This document shows positions 25,463 through 32,718 of a stretch of DNA of 64,000 bases, piece after piece (position 1 is the stretch's first letter; each line of letters begins with the position of its first letter). The translations under genes and the position numbers were made by a program. Source of the DNA: Paludibacteraceae bacterium (GTDB lineage: Bacteria > Bacteroidota > Bacteroidia > Bacteroidales > Paludibacteraceae). The notes under the pieces were generated by a model. It saw only the letters and a program-made list of their open reading frames with translations, made no database searches and was not told the DNA's origin. The stretch spans positions 1 to 64,000 of the forward strand of contig JAEDGZ010000005.1 in NCBI GenBank assembly GCA_016297215.1, in the 5' to 3' direction.

Positions 25463-26206
25463 ATGCTTCTTTCCGGAAAAACAGCCATTATCACGGGTGC
25501 TGCGCGAGGTATCGGGCGGCAGATAGCCCTGCTCTTTGCCAAGGAAGGCTGCAATATCGCAATTACCTATATCGTACCCGATGAGCCTGCCGTCGAGGTG
25601 GTTGGAGAGGCGCAGGCACTGGGCGTGCAAGCCAAAGCCTACCTGAGCGACGCGGCGGATTTCGACGCTGCCCACGAGGTGGTGCAGCAGGTGATCACGG
25701 ACTTTGGCGGACGCATAGACATCATGGTGAACAACGCGGGTATCACGCGCGACACCCTCTTGCTGCGCATGACCGAGCAGCAGTGGGACGACGTGCTGCA
25801 TGTCAACCTCAAGTCGGCGTTCAACTTCACCCACGCCGTCGCGCCTGTTATGATGCGCCAGCGCGCGGGCTCCATCATTTCGCTCTCGTCGGTCGTAGGG
25901 CTGAACGGCAATGCGGGGCAGGCGAACTACGCCGCGTCCAAGGCGGGTATCATCGCGCTGATGAAGACCACGGCAAAGGAGTTGGGCGCGCGCGGCGTCA
26001 GAGCCAATGCCATAGCGCCGGGCTTTATCTGGACCGACATGACGCAGTCGCTGCCCGAGGAGGTGCACCAACACTTCCTCTCGCTCATCCCCATGAAGCG
26101 CGCAGGCAAGCCCGAAGAGGTGGCGCAGACCGCTCTCTTCCTCGCCTCTGACCTCTCGTCTTATATCTCAGGGCAGGTGATACAAGTGAACGGCGCGATG
26201 GGATAA
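25463..26206 (+). CDS. fabG: 3-oxoacyl-ACP reductase
   Basis: A 247-residue short-chain dehydrogenase, most likely FabG, the NADPH-dependent reductase of fatty-acid elongation. The cofactor motif is GAARGIGRQIA; NNAGITRDTLLLRM, the catalytic Ser in SLSSVVG and YAASKAG (Tyr-x-x-x-Lys) are all intact, and it ends VIQVNGAMG as FabG does. I start at 25463 because upstream codons come from a repeat. A hairpin terminator follows at 26268. Confidence 0.93.
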   Translation: MLLSGKTAIITGAARGIGRQIALLFAKEGCNIAITYIVPDEPAVEVVGEAQALGVQAKAYLSDAADFDAAHEVVQQVITDFGGRIDIMVNNAGITRDTLLLRMTEQQWDDVLHVNLKSAFNFTHAVAPVMMRQRAGSIISLSSVVGLNGNAGQANYAASKAGIIALMKTTAKELGARGVRANAIAPGFIWTDMTQSLPEEVHQHFLSLIPMKRAGKPEEVAQTALFLASDLSSYISGQVIQVNGAMG

Positions 26207-26267
26207 AGATGCTTTAATTTTTACTTAGGTCATCTACGATTGTTTCTATTTTGGCTAACAAATGGAA

Positions 26268-26306
26268 GAGGCTGTCTAACAAGTTAAGTTAGACAGTCTC
26301 TTTTTT
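26268..26306 (+). terminator. fabG terminator, repeat hairpin copy 1
   Basis: GAGGCTGTCTAAC / GTTAGACAGTCTC stem followed by six T. Nearly the same hairpin recurs at 28768-28804, 32914-32950 and 38094-38130. Confidence 0.85.
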
Positions 26307-26497
26307 CGTTTTATGGGACTTAGAGCGAGTTGGCGAGAACGGAGCGTTCAAATATGTTCATAAAAAACAGATTGATAGAAAAAGGCTCCAAGTCGATGAT
26401 TATGTACAAGAAGTCGCTCATTACCTACAATAAAGCGCGTATGACCGATTACATACGCGCGAAAGACAGCCAACAGCCTTTATCCCCTCGTCTCTTG

Positions 26498-27109
26498 CTA
26501 TTTTCTATACATCTTTTGGAGGTTATGTGCCATCGCTTTCAGTCCAAACTCCAGACTAACCCCTTTCATCCCACGCAAGCGCATACGGCGAAACGCACCA
26601 TTCGCCTTAATCTGTCCGAACACTGCCTCCGGCTCTATCGGACCTTTGCTCCTGTGCATCAACCCCTCCTCGCTCAACAGCAATTCACGTGCCTGAGACT
26701 TGTAGTAATTGAGTTCGTGATTCACCTCTATCCGCCTATTCCCCTTCGCCTTGAAGCACTGACCGTCTTTCAGACGCTTTTCGCGAAAGTAATTGACCGT
26801 CCGCCAATCCGGGGCATTCATGCTCGACAACCACATGAAATGGATGTTCTCCACGGTGGCTTGCGCTATCTTGCGAGAGGAATAGATATTGCATAGGTAG
26901 GCATAGACCAACAGCTTGAACATCGTGCGCGGATTGAAAGTACTCCTGCCACCACCTTTGTACGTGTGCAGTATCGGGCTGATGTCCAAACGGTCTATCA
27001 CCATATCCACCACACGAACAATATGCGTTTTGGGGATCATTTCCTCTAAATCTAACGGAAAAAGACGTTTTTGTTTGCACGTTTCAGATTTTATTGCTAA
27101 CTTTGCCAT
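26498..27109 (-). pseudogene. IS1182-family transposase, internal deletion
   Basis: A 203-residue open frame made of the two ends of an IS1182 transposase. Residues 1-112 hold the N-terminal domain (STFNPRTMFKLLVYAYLCN, YSSRKIAQATVENIHFMWL, PDWRTVNYFREKRLK). Residues ~113-203 match the C-terminal end (KGNRRIEVNHELNYYKSQAR, GPIEPEAVFGQIKANGAFRR, KAMAHNLQKMYRK). The family is usually about 450-550 residues, and the missing middle contains the first catalytic Asp residues, so the protein should be inactive. The deletion kept the frame. The promoter is separated from the gene by the inserted element. Confidence 0.88.
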
Positions 27110-27123
27110 CGGTTATGGTTTCT

Positions 27124-27131
27124 TATTATTT
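27124..27131. repeat. 8-bp target-site duplication, left copy
   Basis: TATTATTT directly abuts the left terminal inverted repeat. The right copy is at 28551-28558. Confidence 0.75.
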
Positions 27132-27215
27132 GGCAATGATATACATGTTGACCTAGGCATTTATGGAAAAGTGGTTATTTAGTACTACTTTTTTGTATTT
27201 TCATTTTCAAAATAT

Positions 27216-27284
27216 GGATTTTGGTTTATATTATAGTATATCTACCTATGTATAACCAATACTATAATATTTTGATCAAAATCC
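27216..27284. promoter_or_regulatory. Long inverted repeat upstream of the phosphoribosyltransferase gene
   Basis: GGATTTTG..TATTATAGTAT (27216-27239) pairs with ATACTATAATA..CAAAATCC (27259-27284), with an 11-bp perfect core and a 19-base loop. It could be an operator or a leader RNA hairpin. No standard promoter was seen between it and the gene. Confidence 0.65.
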
Positions 27285-27342
27285 AAAACATTAGTTTGTA
27301 AAAAAATGTGTATATTTATAGTGTAATCTAATATTTATTGAT

Positions 27343-28206
27343 ATGAAAAAGAAAAATGTAATATCAGAACAAGAGTTAATTTCATTGATAAAGAATGCTA
27401 TTCTTGAAAACATTGAGAAAGAAGGGATTGATGTAAATCCCCAACGACAAGTAACCTTAACAGATAAACATGAAAATCTCGTCAATACTTCATTAGTAAA
27501 TAATCCTACTTGCACTAAAGATGTAATACCTTCTATTGAAGTTTGGTCATTATTTCAACGAAAATCAGGCGGAATGAGTGATGGTAATCCGATGTTATAT
27601 GCGTTGAAAAAAGAGAAGGGATATACTCTGACGAATCCTAAAATTGTTTACAAACGAATAGAAGATTTATGTGAACAATTTATTCAAAACCATCCGAATA
27701 TGTCGGCAACGTTGGCAATTCCGTCAACAAATCAACTGAATAAATACCTACTTAATACATTTAAGAAGAAAAGTCAGAATACAATGATTATTGATAATCT
27801 ACTAGTTAAACTGAGTGTTCAAGAGGTTGATGATTATATTTTCAAGGAAGATTCAATGTTTCGAAAACAATATGGGGCACAATACGAACAAGCATATGAA
27901 ATGTTTGTAAACTATTGTTCAAAGATGAAAGATGGTATTTTCCGAATACATTTAATTGAAGATATGAAAATGCGTAAAGTTATTGACCATACAATTAAAA
28001 TTGCAGATCAGTTTTATGGGAAATATCTATCAGCAATTAACGGAAAGGATATTCTTATAATGGACGATAGCATTACAACAGGCCAAAGTTTACGGGAAGT
28101 ATATCAAATTATTGCTGACTGTTATGAACCGAAATCTATTACAATATTAACACTTATGTCTCCATTATACACTGAAGATGGAGAACATCTTAAGAATAAG
28201 TATTAA
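27343..28206 (+). CDS. Phosphoribosyltransferase-domain protein, cargo of the element
   Basis: A 287-residue protein with unusually AT-rich codons (many AAA, AAT, ATT), unlike every neighbour, indicating transfer. Residues 237-250 (ILIMDDSITTGQSL) are the PRPP-binding loop of type I phosphoribosyltransferases: two acidic residues followed by Thr-Thr-Gly. The preceding ~200 residues match no fold I know; LAIPSTNQLNKYLLNTF may be the pyrophosphate-loop side of the same fold. The nucleobase substrate cannot be told. Stand-alone or fused phosphoribosyltransferase domains also occur in antiphage and toxin systems, so a conflict role is possible, but nothing here proves it. It is the only gene within the inverted repeats. 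Confidence 0.75.
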   Translation: MKKKNVISEQELISLIKNAILENIEKEGIDVNPQRQVTLTDKHENLVNTSLVNNPTCTKDVIPSIEVWSLFQRKSGGMSDGNPMLYALKKEKGYTLTNPKIVYKRIEDLCEQFIQNHPNMSATLAIPSTNQLNKYLLNTFKKKSQNTMIIDNLLVKLSVQEVDDYIFKEDSMFRKQYGAQYEQAYEMFVNYCSKMKDGIFRIHLIEDMKMRKVIDHTIKIADQFYGKYLSAINGKDILIMDDSITTGQSLREVYQIIADCYEPKSITILTLMSPLYTEDGEHLKNKY

Positions 28207-28231
28207 GAAGGTTCTAAATATTAGATAAAAA

Positions 28232-28470
28232 GTGACGTGTTACTGTACTTCACACGCCACTCCCCTGATGAAACTACAAAAGTTTGGACTTGTAGTTTAC
28301 GAGGTACCAAAAGTACTCAGGTGATGGTAATTTTAATGTACACATCATACAAACCCACTACTTTCTTTTTCCAAATATACCGATTGTATATAAGGTGATG
28401 TAGTATTAAAGGGACTACAAAAGTAGTAATAAAAATTGGAACCCACAAGTACGTCTTGTGGGTTCCTTTT
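28232..28470 (+). ncRNA. Candidate structured RNA ending in an intrinsic terminator
   Basis: Hairpins in order: 28232-28240 with 28252-28260 (GTGACGTGT / ACACGCCAC, one mismatch); an outer stem 28262-28268 with 28317-28323 (CCCCTGA / TCAGGTG) enclosing a perfect 9-bp hairpin (AAACTACAA / TTGTAGTTT, 28271-28298) and a second hairpin (GGTAC / GTACT, 28303-28317); then ACTAC-AAAA-GTAGT (28414-28427) and the terminator. It starts 25 bases after the phosphoribosyltransferase stop, so it may be either a 3' UTR or a separate RNA; no separate promoter was seen. Confidence 0.5.
28438..28470 (+). terminator. Rho-independent terminator within the element
   Basis: Perfect 12-bp stem GGAACCCACAAG / CTTGTGGGTTCC, 5-base loop, then TTTT. 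Runs of A on the left could let it act in both directions. Confidence 0.85.
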
Positions 28471-28550
28471 GCTTTCTAAATTATAGTGAATATTTTCTTA
28501 ATTGGAGTACTTTTATTAAGATGGTCTAGGTCAACATGTATATCATTGCC

Positions 28551-28558
28551 TATTATTT
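28551..28558. repeat. 8-bp target-site duplication, right copy
   Basis: TATTATTT directly after the right terminal inverted repeat, matching 27124-27131. Confidence 0.75.
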
Positions 28559-28600
28559 TTTTCGCAGTGATTGCGAGGTTTATCATTTCTTTTGACACTA

Positions 28601-28632
28601 CAAAGATACAAAAAATCTTTGACATAACCAAG
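28601..28632 (-). promoter_or_regulatory. Promoter of the IS1182 transposase remnant
   Basis: Minus strand TATCTTTG (28601-28608) with a weak upstream TTGG near 28628-28632. With the element removed, it would lie about 75 bases before the transposase start codon. Confidence 0.55.
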
Positions 28633-28767
28633 ACTTTTTCGCTTTTTTTTGGGTGAGAAAGTCTTTTTTTTGTCGGTGTGCGCAACCGTTCGGCACAGGG
28701 GCAATGCGGGCATTGCTACAACCTGCTTCGCACACTTTGCGGAACACAGGATAACAAAATACAAAAT

Positions 28768-28804
28768 AAAAGAGACTGCCTAACTTGACTTGTTAGACAG
28801 CCTC
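28768..28804 (-). terminator. hsp20 terminator, repeat hairpin copy 2
   Basis: On the minus strand GAGGCTGTCTAAC / GTTAGGCAGTCTC and a T-rich tail. Same hairpin as after fabG. Confidence 0.82.
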
Positions 28805-28837
28805 TTTGTTTGGTTCAATACCCTTTGCTTAGTTGAG

Positions 28838-29281
28838 TTATTGGATGTCAATCACGCGGGTAGGTGCTTTCTGTACCGTCGGGTCGAGTTTCGGCAACTC
28901 GATGCGGAGCACGCCGTCGGTAACCTTTGCCGAGATAACGTCTTTGTTCACATTGTCCGGCAGCAAGAGCGATTGCTCGAAGCGGCTGTAGTTGAACTCA
29001 TGGCGCAGGTACTTCTTGTCCTTCAGCTCGTCTTTCTTTTCCTCTTTCTTCTCCACGAGAATCACCAACTCGTCTTGGTCGTTCACATGTGCGGAGAAGT
29101 CCTCTTTTGTCATACCCGGAGCGGCTATCTCCACGTGGTAGGCATGCTCGTCTTCCAGTACGTTGATGGCAGGTGCCGTAGCGGCGGCGGTGCGCATCAT
29201 TGGCCATTCTTCACTAAAGAAATCATTGAATAAACTCGGCAACCATGTCTGGTCATTTCTTTTACTCGGTAGCATAATCAT
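28838..29281 (-). CDS. Small heat shock protein, Hsp20 family
   Basis: A 147-residue Hsp20/alpha-crystallin chaperone that holds unfolding proteins without ATP. N-terminal LPSLFNDFFSEEWP is followed by the alpha-crystallin domain (residues ~40-135) with NVLEDEHAYHVEIAAPGMTK, FNYSRFEQSLLLPDNVNKD and AKVTDGVLRIELPK (the A-x-x-x-n-G-v-L signature). The C-terminal tail ends in VIDIQ, with an I-x-I-type anchor. An imperfect palindrome at 29431-29464, 150 bases upstream, may be a heat-shock operator. Confidence 0.94.
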   Translation of the reverse strand: MIMLPSKRNDQTWLPSLFNDFFSEEWPMMRTAAATAPAINVLEDEHAYHVEIAAPGMTKEDFSAHVNDQDELVILVEKKEEKKDELKDKKYLRHEFNYSRFEQSLLLPDNVNKDVISAKVTDGVLRIELPKLDPTVQKAPTRVIDIQ

Positions 29282-29430
29282 AAAATTTAAATAGTGTTAG
29301 GTTAGTGTCTATGGCAATAGTTTCTCTGTGTTGGAGTCTCGTTTCTGAGTCCCCTTAGAAGCCTGTTGCCTCAAGCTTCGCTTATGATAGTTCAATAATC
29401 ATGCCACAGCCATAAAACGCAAAATAAAAT

Positions 29431-29464
29431 GCCAAATTGTCAGTTTTACCTGTCAAAATGGCAC
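29431..29464. promoter_or_regulatory. Imperfect palindrome upstream of hsp20
   Basis: TGCCAAATTGTCAG and CTGTCAAAATGGCA are inverted copies (11 of 14 match) around TTTTAC. Its place between hsp20 and aroE, both on the minus strand, suits a regulator-binding site for hsp20. Confidence 0.55.
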
Positions 29465-29483
29465 TTCTTTTATTTGATAATTG

Positions 29484-30290
29484 TCAATTTTTACTCCATA
29501 TTCTCCATGCCGCATCGGCTTGGTGGGTGAGCATTCCTATTCCATTGCGTGTATGTGCTCCTTGCTCTTTTCCGCGCTGCAAGAACAAAGTCTCCGAGGG
29601 GTTATAAATGCAATCGTATAGGAAATGTCGACATGAAAGCCATTGGTATGGAATCCTCGGGCATTCGTTTTGATGTTCGCCCATACCTACAGGGGTGCAG
29701 TTGATAATCAGCCTATGTTCATCCATAATCTCTTTGCGCAACGCCTCATAGTTGATAACCATAGTCTCCCCGAACCTCCTCACCTCAGGTGTTCGACTAA
29801 CCATCGTATAAGGGATATCCAACATCCGGAGCGCATACGCAACGGCTTTCGCCGCCCCTCCTGTACCCAACACCAGTGCCTGCACACCGCGGATTGGCAA
29901 ATTGTCAAATTCCTGTATATCTGCCCTGAATCCGATACAATCGGTGTTATACCCAATCCACCTGTTGCCCTCTCGCGCCACTACATTGACCGCTCCTACA
30001 GCGCGTGCTGTCTCGTCCAAGGCATCCAAGTACGGGATAACCGCCTCTTTGTAAGGGCTCGTTACGTTGAACCCGTCTAACAGCCTCACCTGCTCAATCA
30101 CTCCGCCATGTCCAGGTACGCATTCGTCCCCGCCTGCTAAAAACCTGCAACCAGAAACTTGCAACCAAGTAGGCGCTATCTCATACAGCCGATACACGGC
30201 ATCTATCCCCTCTTTGGCAAACTTCTCGCCAAAATACTTCGCCGAGAAACTATGCCCCAATGGGTATCCTATCAATCCGAACTGTCTCAT
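29484..30290 (-). CDS. aroE: Shikimate dehydrogenase, with repeat insertion
   Basis: A 268-residue NADPH-dependent enzyme that reduces 3-dehydroshikimate to shikimate. LIGYPLGHSFSAKYF (substrate Ser pair), FNVTSPYKEAV (catalytic Lys), NTDCIGF (Asp), the Rossmann motif VLGTGGAAKAVAYAL and the cofactor loop VSRTPEV are all present. Residues ~38-65 (LQVSGCRFLAGGDECVPGHG) are not family-like: they are encoded by a degenerate A1 palindrome (30109-30137) followed by CTGCAACCAGAAACTTGCAA. The insertion precedes the catalytic lysine, in a variable loop. Its start overlaps the tilS stop by four bases. Confidence 0.92.
   Translation of the reverse strand: MRQFGLIGYPLGHSFSAKYFGEKFAKEGIDAVYRLYEIAPTWLQVSGCRFLAGGDECVPGHGGVIEQVRLLDGFNVTSPYKEAVIPYLDALDETARAVGAVNVVAREGNRWIGYNTDCIGFRADIQEFDNLPIRGVQALVLGTGGAAKAVAYALRMLDIPYTMVSRTPEVRRFGETMVINYEALRKEIMDEHRLIINCTPVGMGEHQNECPRIPYQWLSCRHFLYDCIYNPSETLFLQRGKEQGAHTRNGIGMLTHQADAAWRIWSKN
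30109..30160 (-). repeat. Family A1 repeat and associated string inside aroE
   Basis: On the minus strand GCAGGCGGGGACGAATGCG, TACC, then GGACA: 26 of 29 bases of the spacer copy at 13409. The adjacent AACCTGCAACCAGAAACTTG is a low-complexity string. Confidence 0.78.
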
Positions 30291-31168
30291 TGTTTCTTCT
30301 CCACTATCAGTTTGTGATGCTTTATTACGCCTATGAACTCTTCGCTCTCGAATCGTTTGCCGCCCACGCCGCGTCGCAGGGCATCGTATATCTTATCTAT
30401 CTCCGGAAACCGATATTCGCGCAACTCCTCGTAGAGTCTGCATATCCCCGCCTCGCGGGTATCTCTGCCTTCTAATAAATCCACGTACCCCTGCATTCGC
30501 CGCGCTGTCTCCGCGATGTTCTCTATCTCTGCCTTGCGGCATTGCGCCAACTGCGCGCGTATGGCGTTGCGGGGGATAGAGGTATCGGCATTGGTGGAAT
30601 CGTTCACCCACGGAACGTGGCGTTTCGACCGAAGGTAGTATTCGATATAATCCCTCGTAGTACATAGCAAAGGACGAATCAGCGGTATTCCGTTATCGGA
30701 GTAGGGATTTGTTGCTTTCGGTCGCATCCCGCATAGCCCGCGTATGCCGGTGCCCCTCAGCAGGTTCTGCAGCACCGTCTCCGCTTGGTCGTTCTGATGG
30801 TGCGCCACGGCAATGGCCTCACAGCCCTCCGTCGCAGCCACTTCACCAAACCAGCGGTATCGCAACATCCGTGCAGCCATCTCAATACCTATCTGTTGCT
30901 CACGCGCAAACACTTGCGTATCAAAATCTTGCACCAGCAAACCTACCCCCATCTTGTCGCACAATTCACGCACAAACAGCTCATCTCGCATGCTCTCTTC
31001 CCCGCGCAGGTGGAAGTTGCAGTGTGCCGCCACACACTCGTACCCCCCACGCAAGAGAACATCCAGCAACCCCACGCTGTCTGCGCCGCCGCTCACGCAC
31101 ACCAGCACCCGTGCCCCCTCACAGAGCAAATCCTGCTGACGAATATATGACTGCACTCTCCTAAGCAT
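30287..31168 (-). CDS. tilS: tRNA(Ile)-lysidine synthase, short form
   Basis: A 293-residue TilS, which converts C34 of tRNA-Ile(CAU) to lysidine so that it reads AUA. The PP-loop is residues 26-31 (SGGADS), followed by AAHCNFHLRGEESMRDE and HHQNDQAETVLQNLLRGTG, both diagnostic. The start at 31168 follows a promoter at 31194-31225; upstream in-frame codons are not coding. The protein ends after FESEEFIGVIKHHKLIVEKK, lacking the C-terminal domain of longer TilS proteins, like the short Aquifex form. The stop overlaps the aroE start (ATGA), so the two are translationally coupled. Confidence 0.93.
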   Translation of the reverse strand: MLRRVQSYIRQQDLLCEGARVLVCVSGGADSVGLLDVLLRGGYECVAAHCNFHLRGEESMRDELFVRELCDKMGVGLLVQDFDTQVFAREQQIGIEMAARMLRYRWFGEVAATEGCEAIAVAHHQNDQAETVLQNLLRGTGIRGLCGMRPKATNPYSDNGIPLIRPLLCTTRDYIEYYLRSKRHVPWVNDSTNADTSIPRNAIRAQLAQCRKAEIENIAETARRMQGYVDLLEGRDTREAGICRLYEELREYRFPEIDKIYDALRRGVGGKRFESEEFIGVIKHHKLIVEKKQ

Positions 31169-31193
31169 TTTCTGGCAATGACTAATTTGCCCG

Positions 31194-31225
31194 CAAAGGT
31201 ACAAAAAAAAATTGAGATACACAAT
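31194..31225 (-). promoter_or_regulatory. tilS-aroE promoter
   Basis: Minus strand TACCTTTG (31194-31201) and, 19 bases upstream, ATTGT. Supports the tilS start at 31168. Confidence 0.75.
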
Positions 31226-31449
31226 AAAACAGACTTTTTCATACCTCACTACGCCCCGCACAACACATTTCCAAACGCTTGCTAATTCAAGAGAATAAAG
31301 CCGTAAATAATTGTCCCTTTTTCGTATTCCATTCCTTGAAAATGGAACATTTCTAACGAATTTTCCGCAATTATATAAGGTCTTTATAAGGCTTAAAAGC
31401 CGTCTATAAAATTGTCCAAAACACGTATGCACTCTCACAATAAAAATAA

Positions 31450-31628
31450 TTAACGTGAGTTCGATATAAGAAAACTATTTCAGCAGTCAAAGACTAATTT
31501 GGTTTTTGGTGAATTAAAGTCTCCCTTTAAGGGAGATTTAGAGGGTCGTTTTTGGAAATTTTTGTTGAAATTAAAAAAACATCGTTGGTTCGATGTGTTA
31601 TGTTTCTTATTTCGAGTTCGCGTTAATT
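31450..31628 (+). mobile_element. MITE-like element, copy 2
   Basis: 179 bp. Left end TTAACGTGAGTTCGATATAA, right end CTTATTTCGAGTTCGCGTTA, an imperfect inverted pair. Interior: CAGCAGTCAAAGACTAATTT, then GGTTTTTGG and TTTTTGGAAATTTTTGTTGA. It carries a secondary CTCCCTTTAAGGGAG insertion like the one in the TrmH-family gene. Confidence 0.8.
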
Positions 31629-31745
31629 ATACATCCCAACCGACAATCATATTTTCGCAAAGTATTTTCATTTTTGTCTAAAACAAAATCCTGGAATGTT
31701 TTTTGTCAGCATATGATAATGGGTTTTCGCCTATACGACAAGATA

Positions 31746-31833
31746 GTGCGGTTCCCGACCGCACTACGCACATCTGTGTGCGCAGGCGTCTCGCCGGCTA
31801 AAGATAATTCCCAATTCCTAATTCCTAATTATT
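31746..31833. repeat. Repeat cluster (family B, family A2, AATTCCTAATT)
   Basis: GTGCGGTTCCCGACCGCAC (31746-31764), CGCAGGCGTCTCGCCGGC (31781-31798), then ATTCCCAATTCCTAATTCCT. Spacer between the MITE-like copy and the membrane protein gene. Confidence 0.75.
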
Positions 31834-31836
31834 CCT

Positions 31837-32571
31837 ATGTCTTCTCCCCATTCTCGTCTCAAACGCGCCTACATCATCCTCATCGCGCTAACTTGTGTGC
31901 TGGCGGTAGCAAATGCCATCTATCTGCTCTGCCAACCCGACACCACACTCAAAACCCTTCTCTTCTGCGGTGGTCAGTACCTCGGGATGCTCGTCATCCT
32001 CGCGGCACCTATCATCCTCCGCAAGCGTTTCCTCATCAATGTGCCGCTGGCGCTCACCGTCGCTGTCGGCGCGTTTGCTTTCGTCGCTTTCGTGTTGGGC
32101 GACGGGCTGGACTTCTACGGCAAGTACTCGTGGTGGGACTCGCTCTTGCACATGTTCAGCGGTATCGTGCTGGGCTTCATCGGCTTGTGGGTGGTGCATA
32201 TCTTGCTGGCAGACAAGAGTATGACGGTCTTCAACAATCGCTATTTCCTCGCGCTCTTCCTGCTGGTGTTCTCGCTGGCGCTGGGGGCCATTTGGGAGAT
32301 TTGCGAGTACTCTTACGACGACCTGATGGGCACTAACACGCAGCAGTTCATGGCTACCACCACCTCCTCGCTTATCTCGGAGGAGGACATCCCTCTCGCA
32401 GGACACGAGGCGCTCCGTGACACCATGACCGACCTCACGCTCGACTTCTTCGGCTCACTCATTGTTGCCCTCTTCACCCTCTTTACCCACAAGCGCCTCA
32501 TCGACCCCGAACAACTAACTGCCGACCGACAAGAAGAAACTCCAAACAAGAGAAAATCGGAGAGAAAATGA
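31837..32571 (+). CDS. Multi-pass membrane protein, YjdF/DUF2238-like
   Basis: A 244-residue protein with five or six membrane helices (residues ~10-30, 42-60, 66-85, 105-125, 140-160, 205-222). Conserved polar motifs lie between helices: SWWDSLLHMFSG and GAIWEICEYSYDDLMG, plus RDTMTDLTLDFFG. That spacing of Asp, His, Glu and Asp in a helical membrane protein resembles the YjdF/DUF2238 family; I infer this from pattern only. Function is unknown. The C-terminal tail is charged and cytoplasmic. A hairpin terminator follows at 32629. Confidence 0.78.
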   Translation: MSSPHSRLKRAYIILIALTCVLAVANAIYLLCQPDTTLKTLLFCGGQYLGMLVILAAPIILRKRFLINVPLALTVAVGAFAFVAFVLGDGLDFYGKYSWWDSLLHMFSGIVLGFIGLWVVHILLADKSMTVFNNRYFLALFLLVFSLALGAIWEICEYSYDDLMGTNTQQFMATTTSSLISEEDIPLAGHEALRDTMTDLTLDFFGSLIVALFTLFTHKRLIDPEQLTADRQEETPNKRKSERK

Positions 32572-32624
32572 ATGGTTAATTCTACGACAATTACAGGTTA
32601 AAACGATAGGAACATATACAAAGA

Positions 32625-32712
32625 AAAAAGCCGTCATCACGACGGCTACTTTTCCAAGGTATTAGTCTGTTTTTTTTAAGGTACAAAAAAGATTGTGTTG
32701 TTGTTTTGATTT
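32625..32712 (-). ncRNA. Candidate small RNA
   Basis: A strong promoter (32719-32750, minus) would start a transcript near 32712, and the hairpin GCCGTC / GACGGC at 32629-32647 with a following T-run on the minus strand would end it near 32625. The product would be about 88 bases with no open frame. Confidence 0.45.
32629..32647. terminator. Bidirectional intrinsic terminator
   Basis: AGCCGTC / GACGGCT stem with ATCAC loop; six A precede it and TTTT follows shortly, so it can stop transcription from both directions. Confidence 0.82.
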
Positions 32713-32718
32713 CGAGTG

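Larger units (their letters stand above)
27132..28550 (+). mobile_element. 1.4-kb transposase-less element with 25-bp terminal inverted repeats
   Basis: The left end 27132-27156 begins GGCAATGATATACATGTTGA and the right end 28526-28550 is its exact reverse complement over 25 bp. TATTATTT flanks both sides, consistent with target duplication. The interior is strikingly AT-rich compared with neighbours. It carries one gene (phosphoribosyltransferase-fold protein) and a structured RNA-like region ending in a terminator. No transposase is encoded, so a related autonomous element would have had to move it. It sits in the leader of the IS1182 transposase gene. Confidence 0.8.
26307..28767 (-). mobile_element. 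IS1182-family remnant, interrupted by a second element
   Basis: Approximate limits. Contains the internally deleted transposase (26498-27109, minus), its promoter (28601-28632), and between them the 1.4 kb inverted-repeat element 27132-28550. Exact ends were not found: a perfect hairpin GCGCGTATG / CATACGCGC lies at 26435-26462, and identical GAGGCTGTCTAAC hairpins flank the region outside. Without the nested element, the remnant would be about 1 kb, shorter than a complete IS1182 member. Confidence 0.7.
28207..28837. other. Non-coding stretch: RNA-like region, element end, IS promoter, terminator
   Basis: Holds the structured region 28232-28470, the right inverted repeat of the element (28526-28550), the transposase promoter (28601-28632, minus), an unassigned stretch 28640-28765 and the hsp20 terminator (28768-28804). 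Confidence 0.7.
31169..31836. other. Spacer with tilS promoter, MITE-like copy and repeats
   Basis: Holds the tilS promoter (31194-31225), AT-rich DNA with nothing recognisable to 31449, a MITE-like copy (31450-31628), and a repeat cluster (31746-31833) before the membrane protein gene. Confidence 0.75.

Noticed and set aside
28262..28325. Hammerhead-like CTGATGA core
   Set aside because: The second conserved box (GAAA) and the cleavage triplet are not in place after stem II.
27132..28550. Retron
   Set aside because: A structured RNA and an effector-like gene are present, but there is no reverse transcriptase within or near the element.
29390..29435. Sigma-54 promoter upstream of hsp20
   Set aside because: TTGGCA and TTGC are present but the GG-GC spacing is one base too long.
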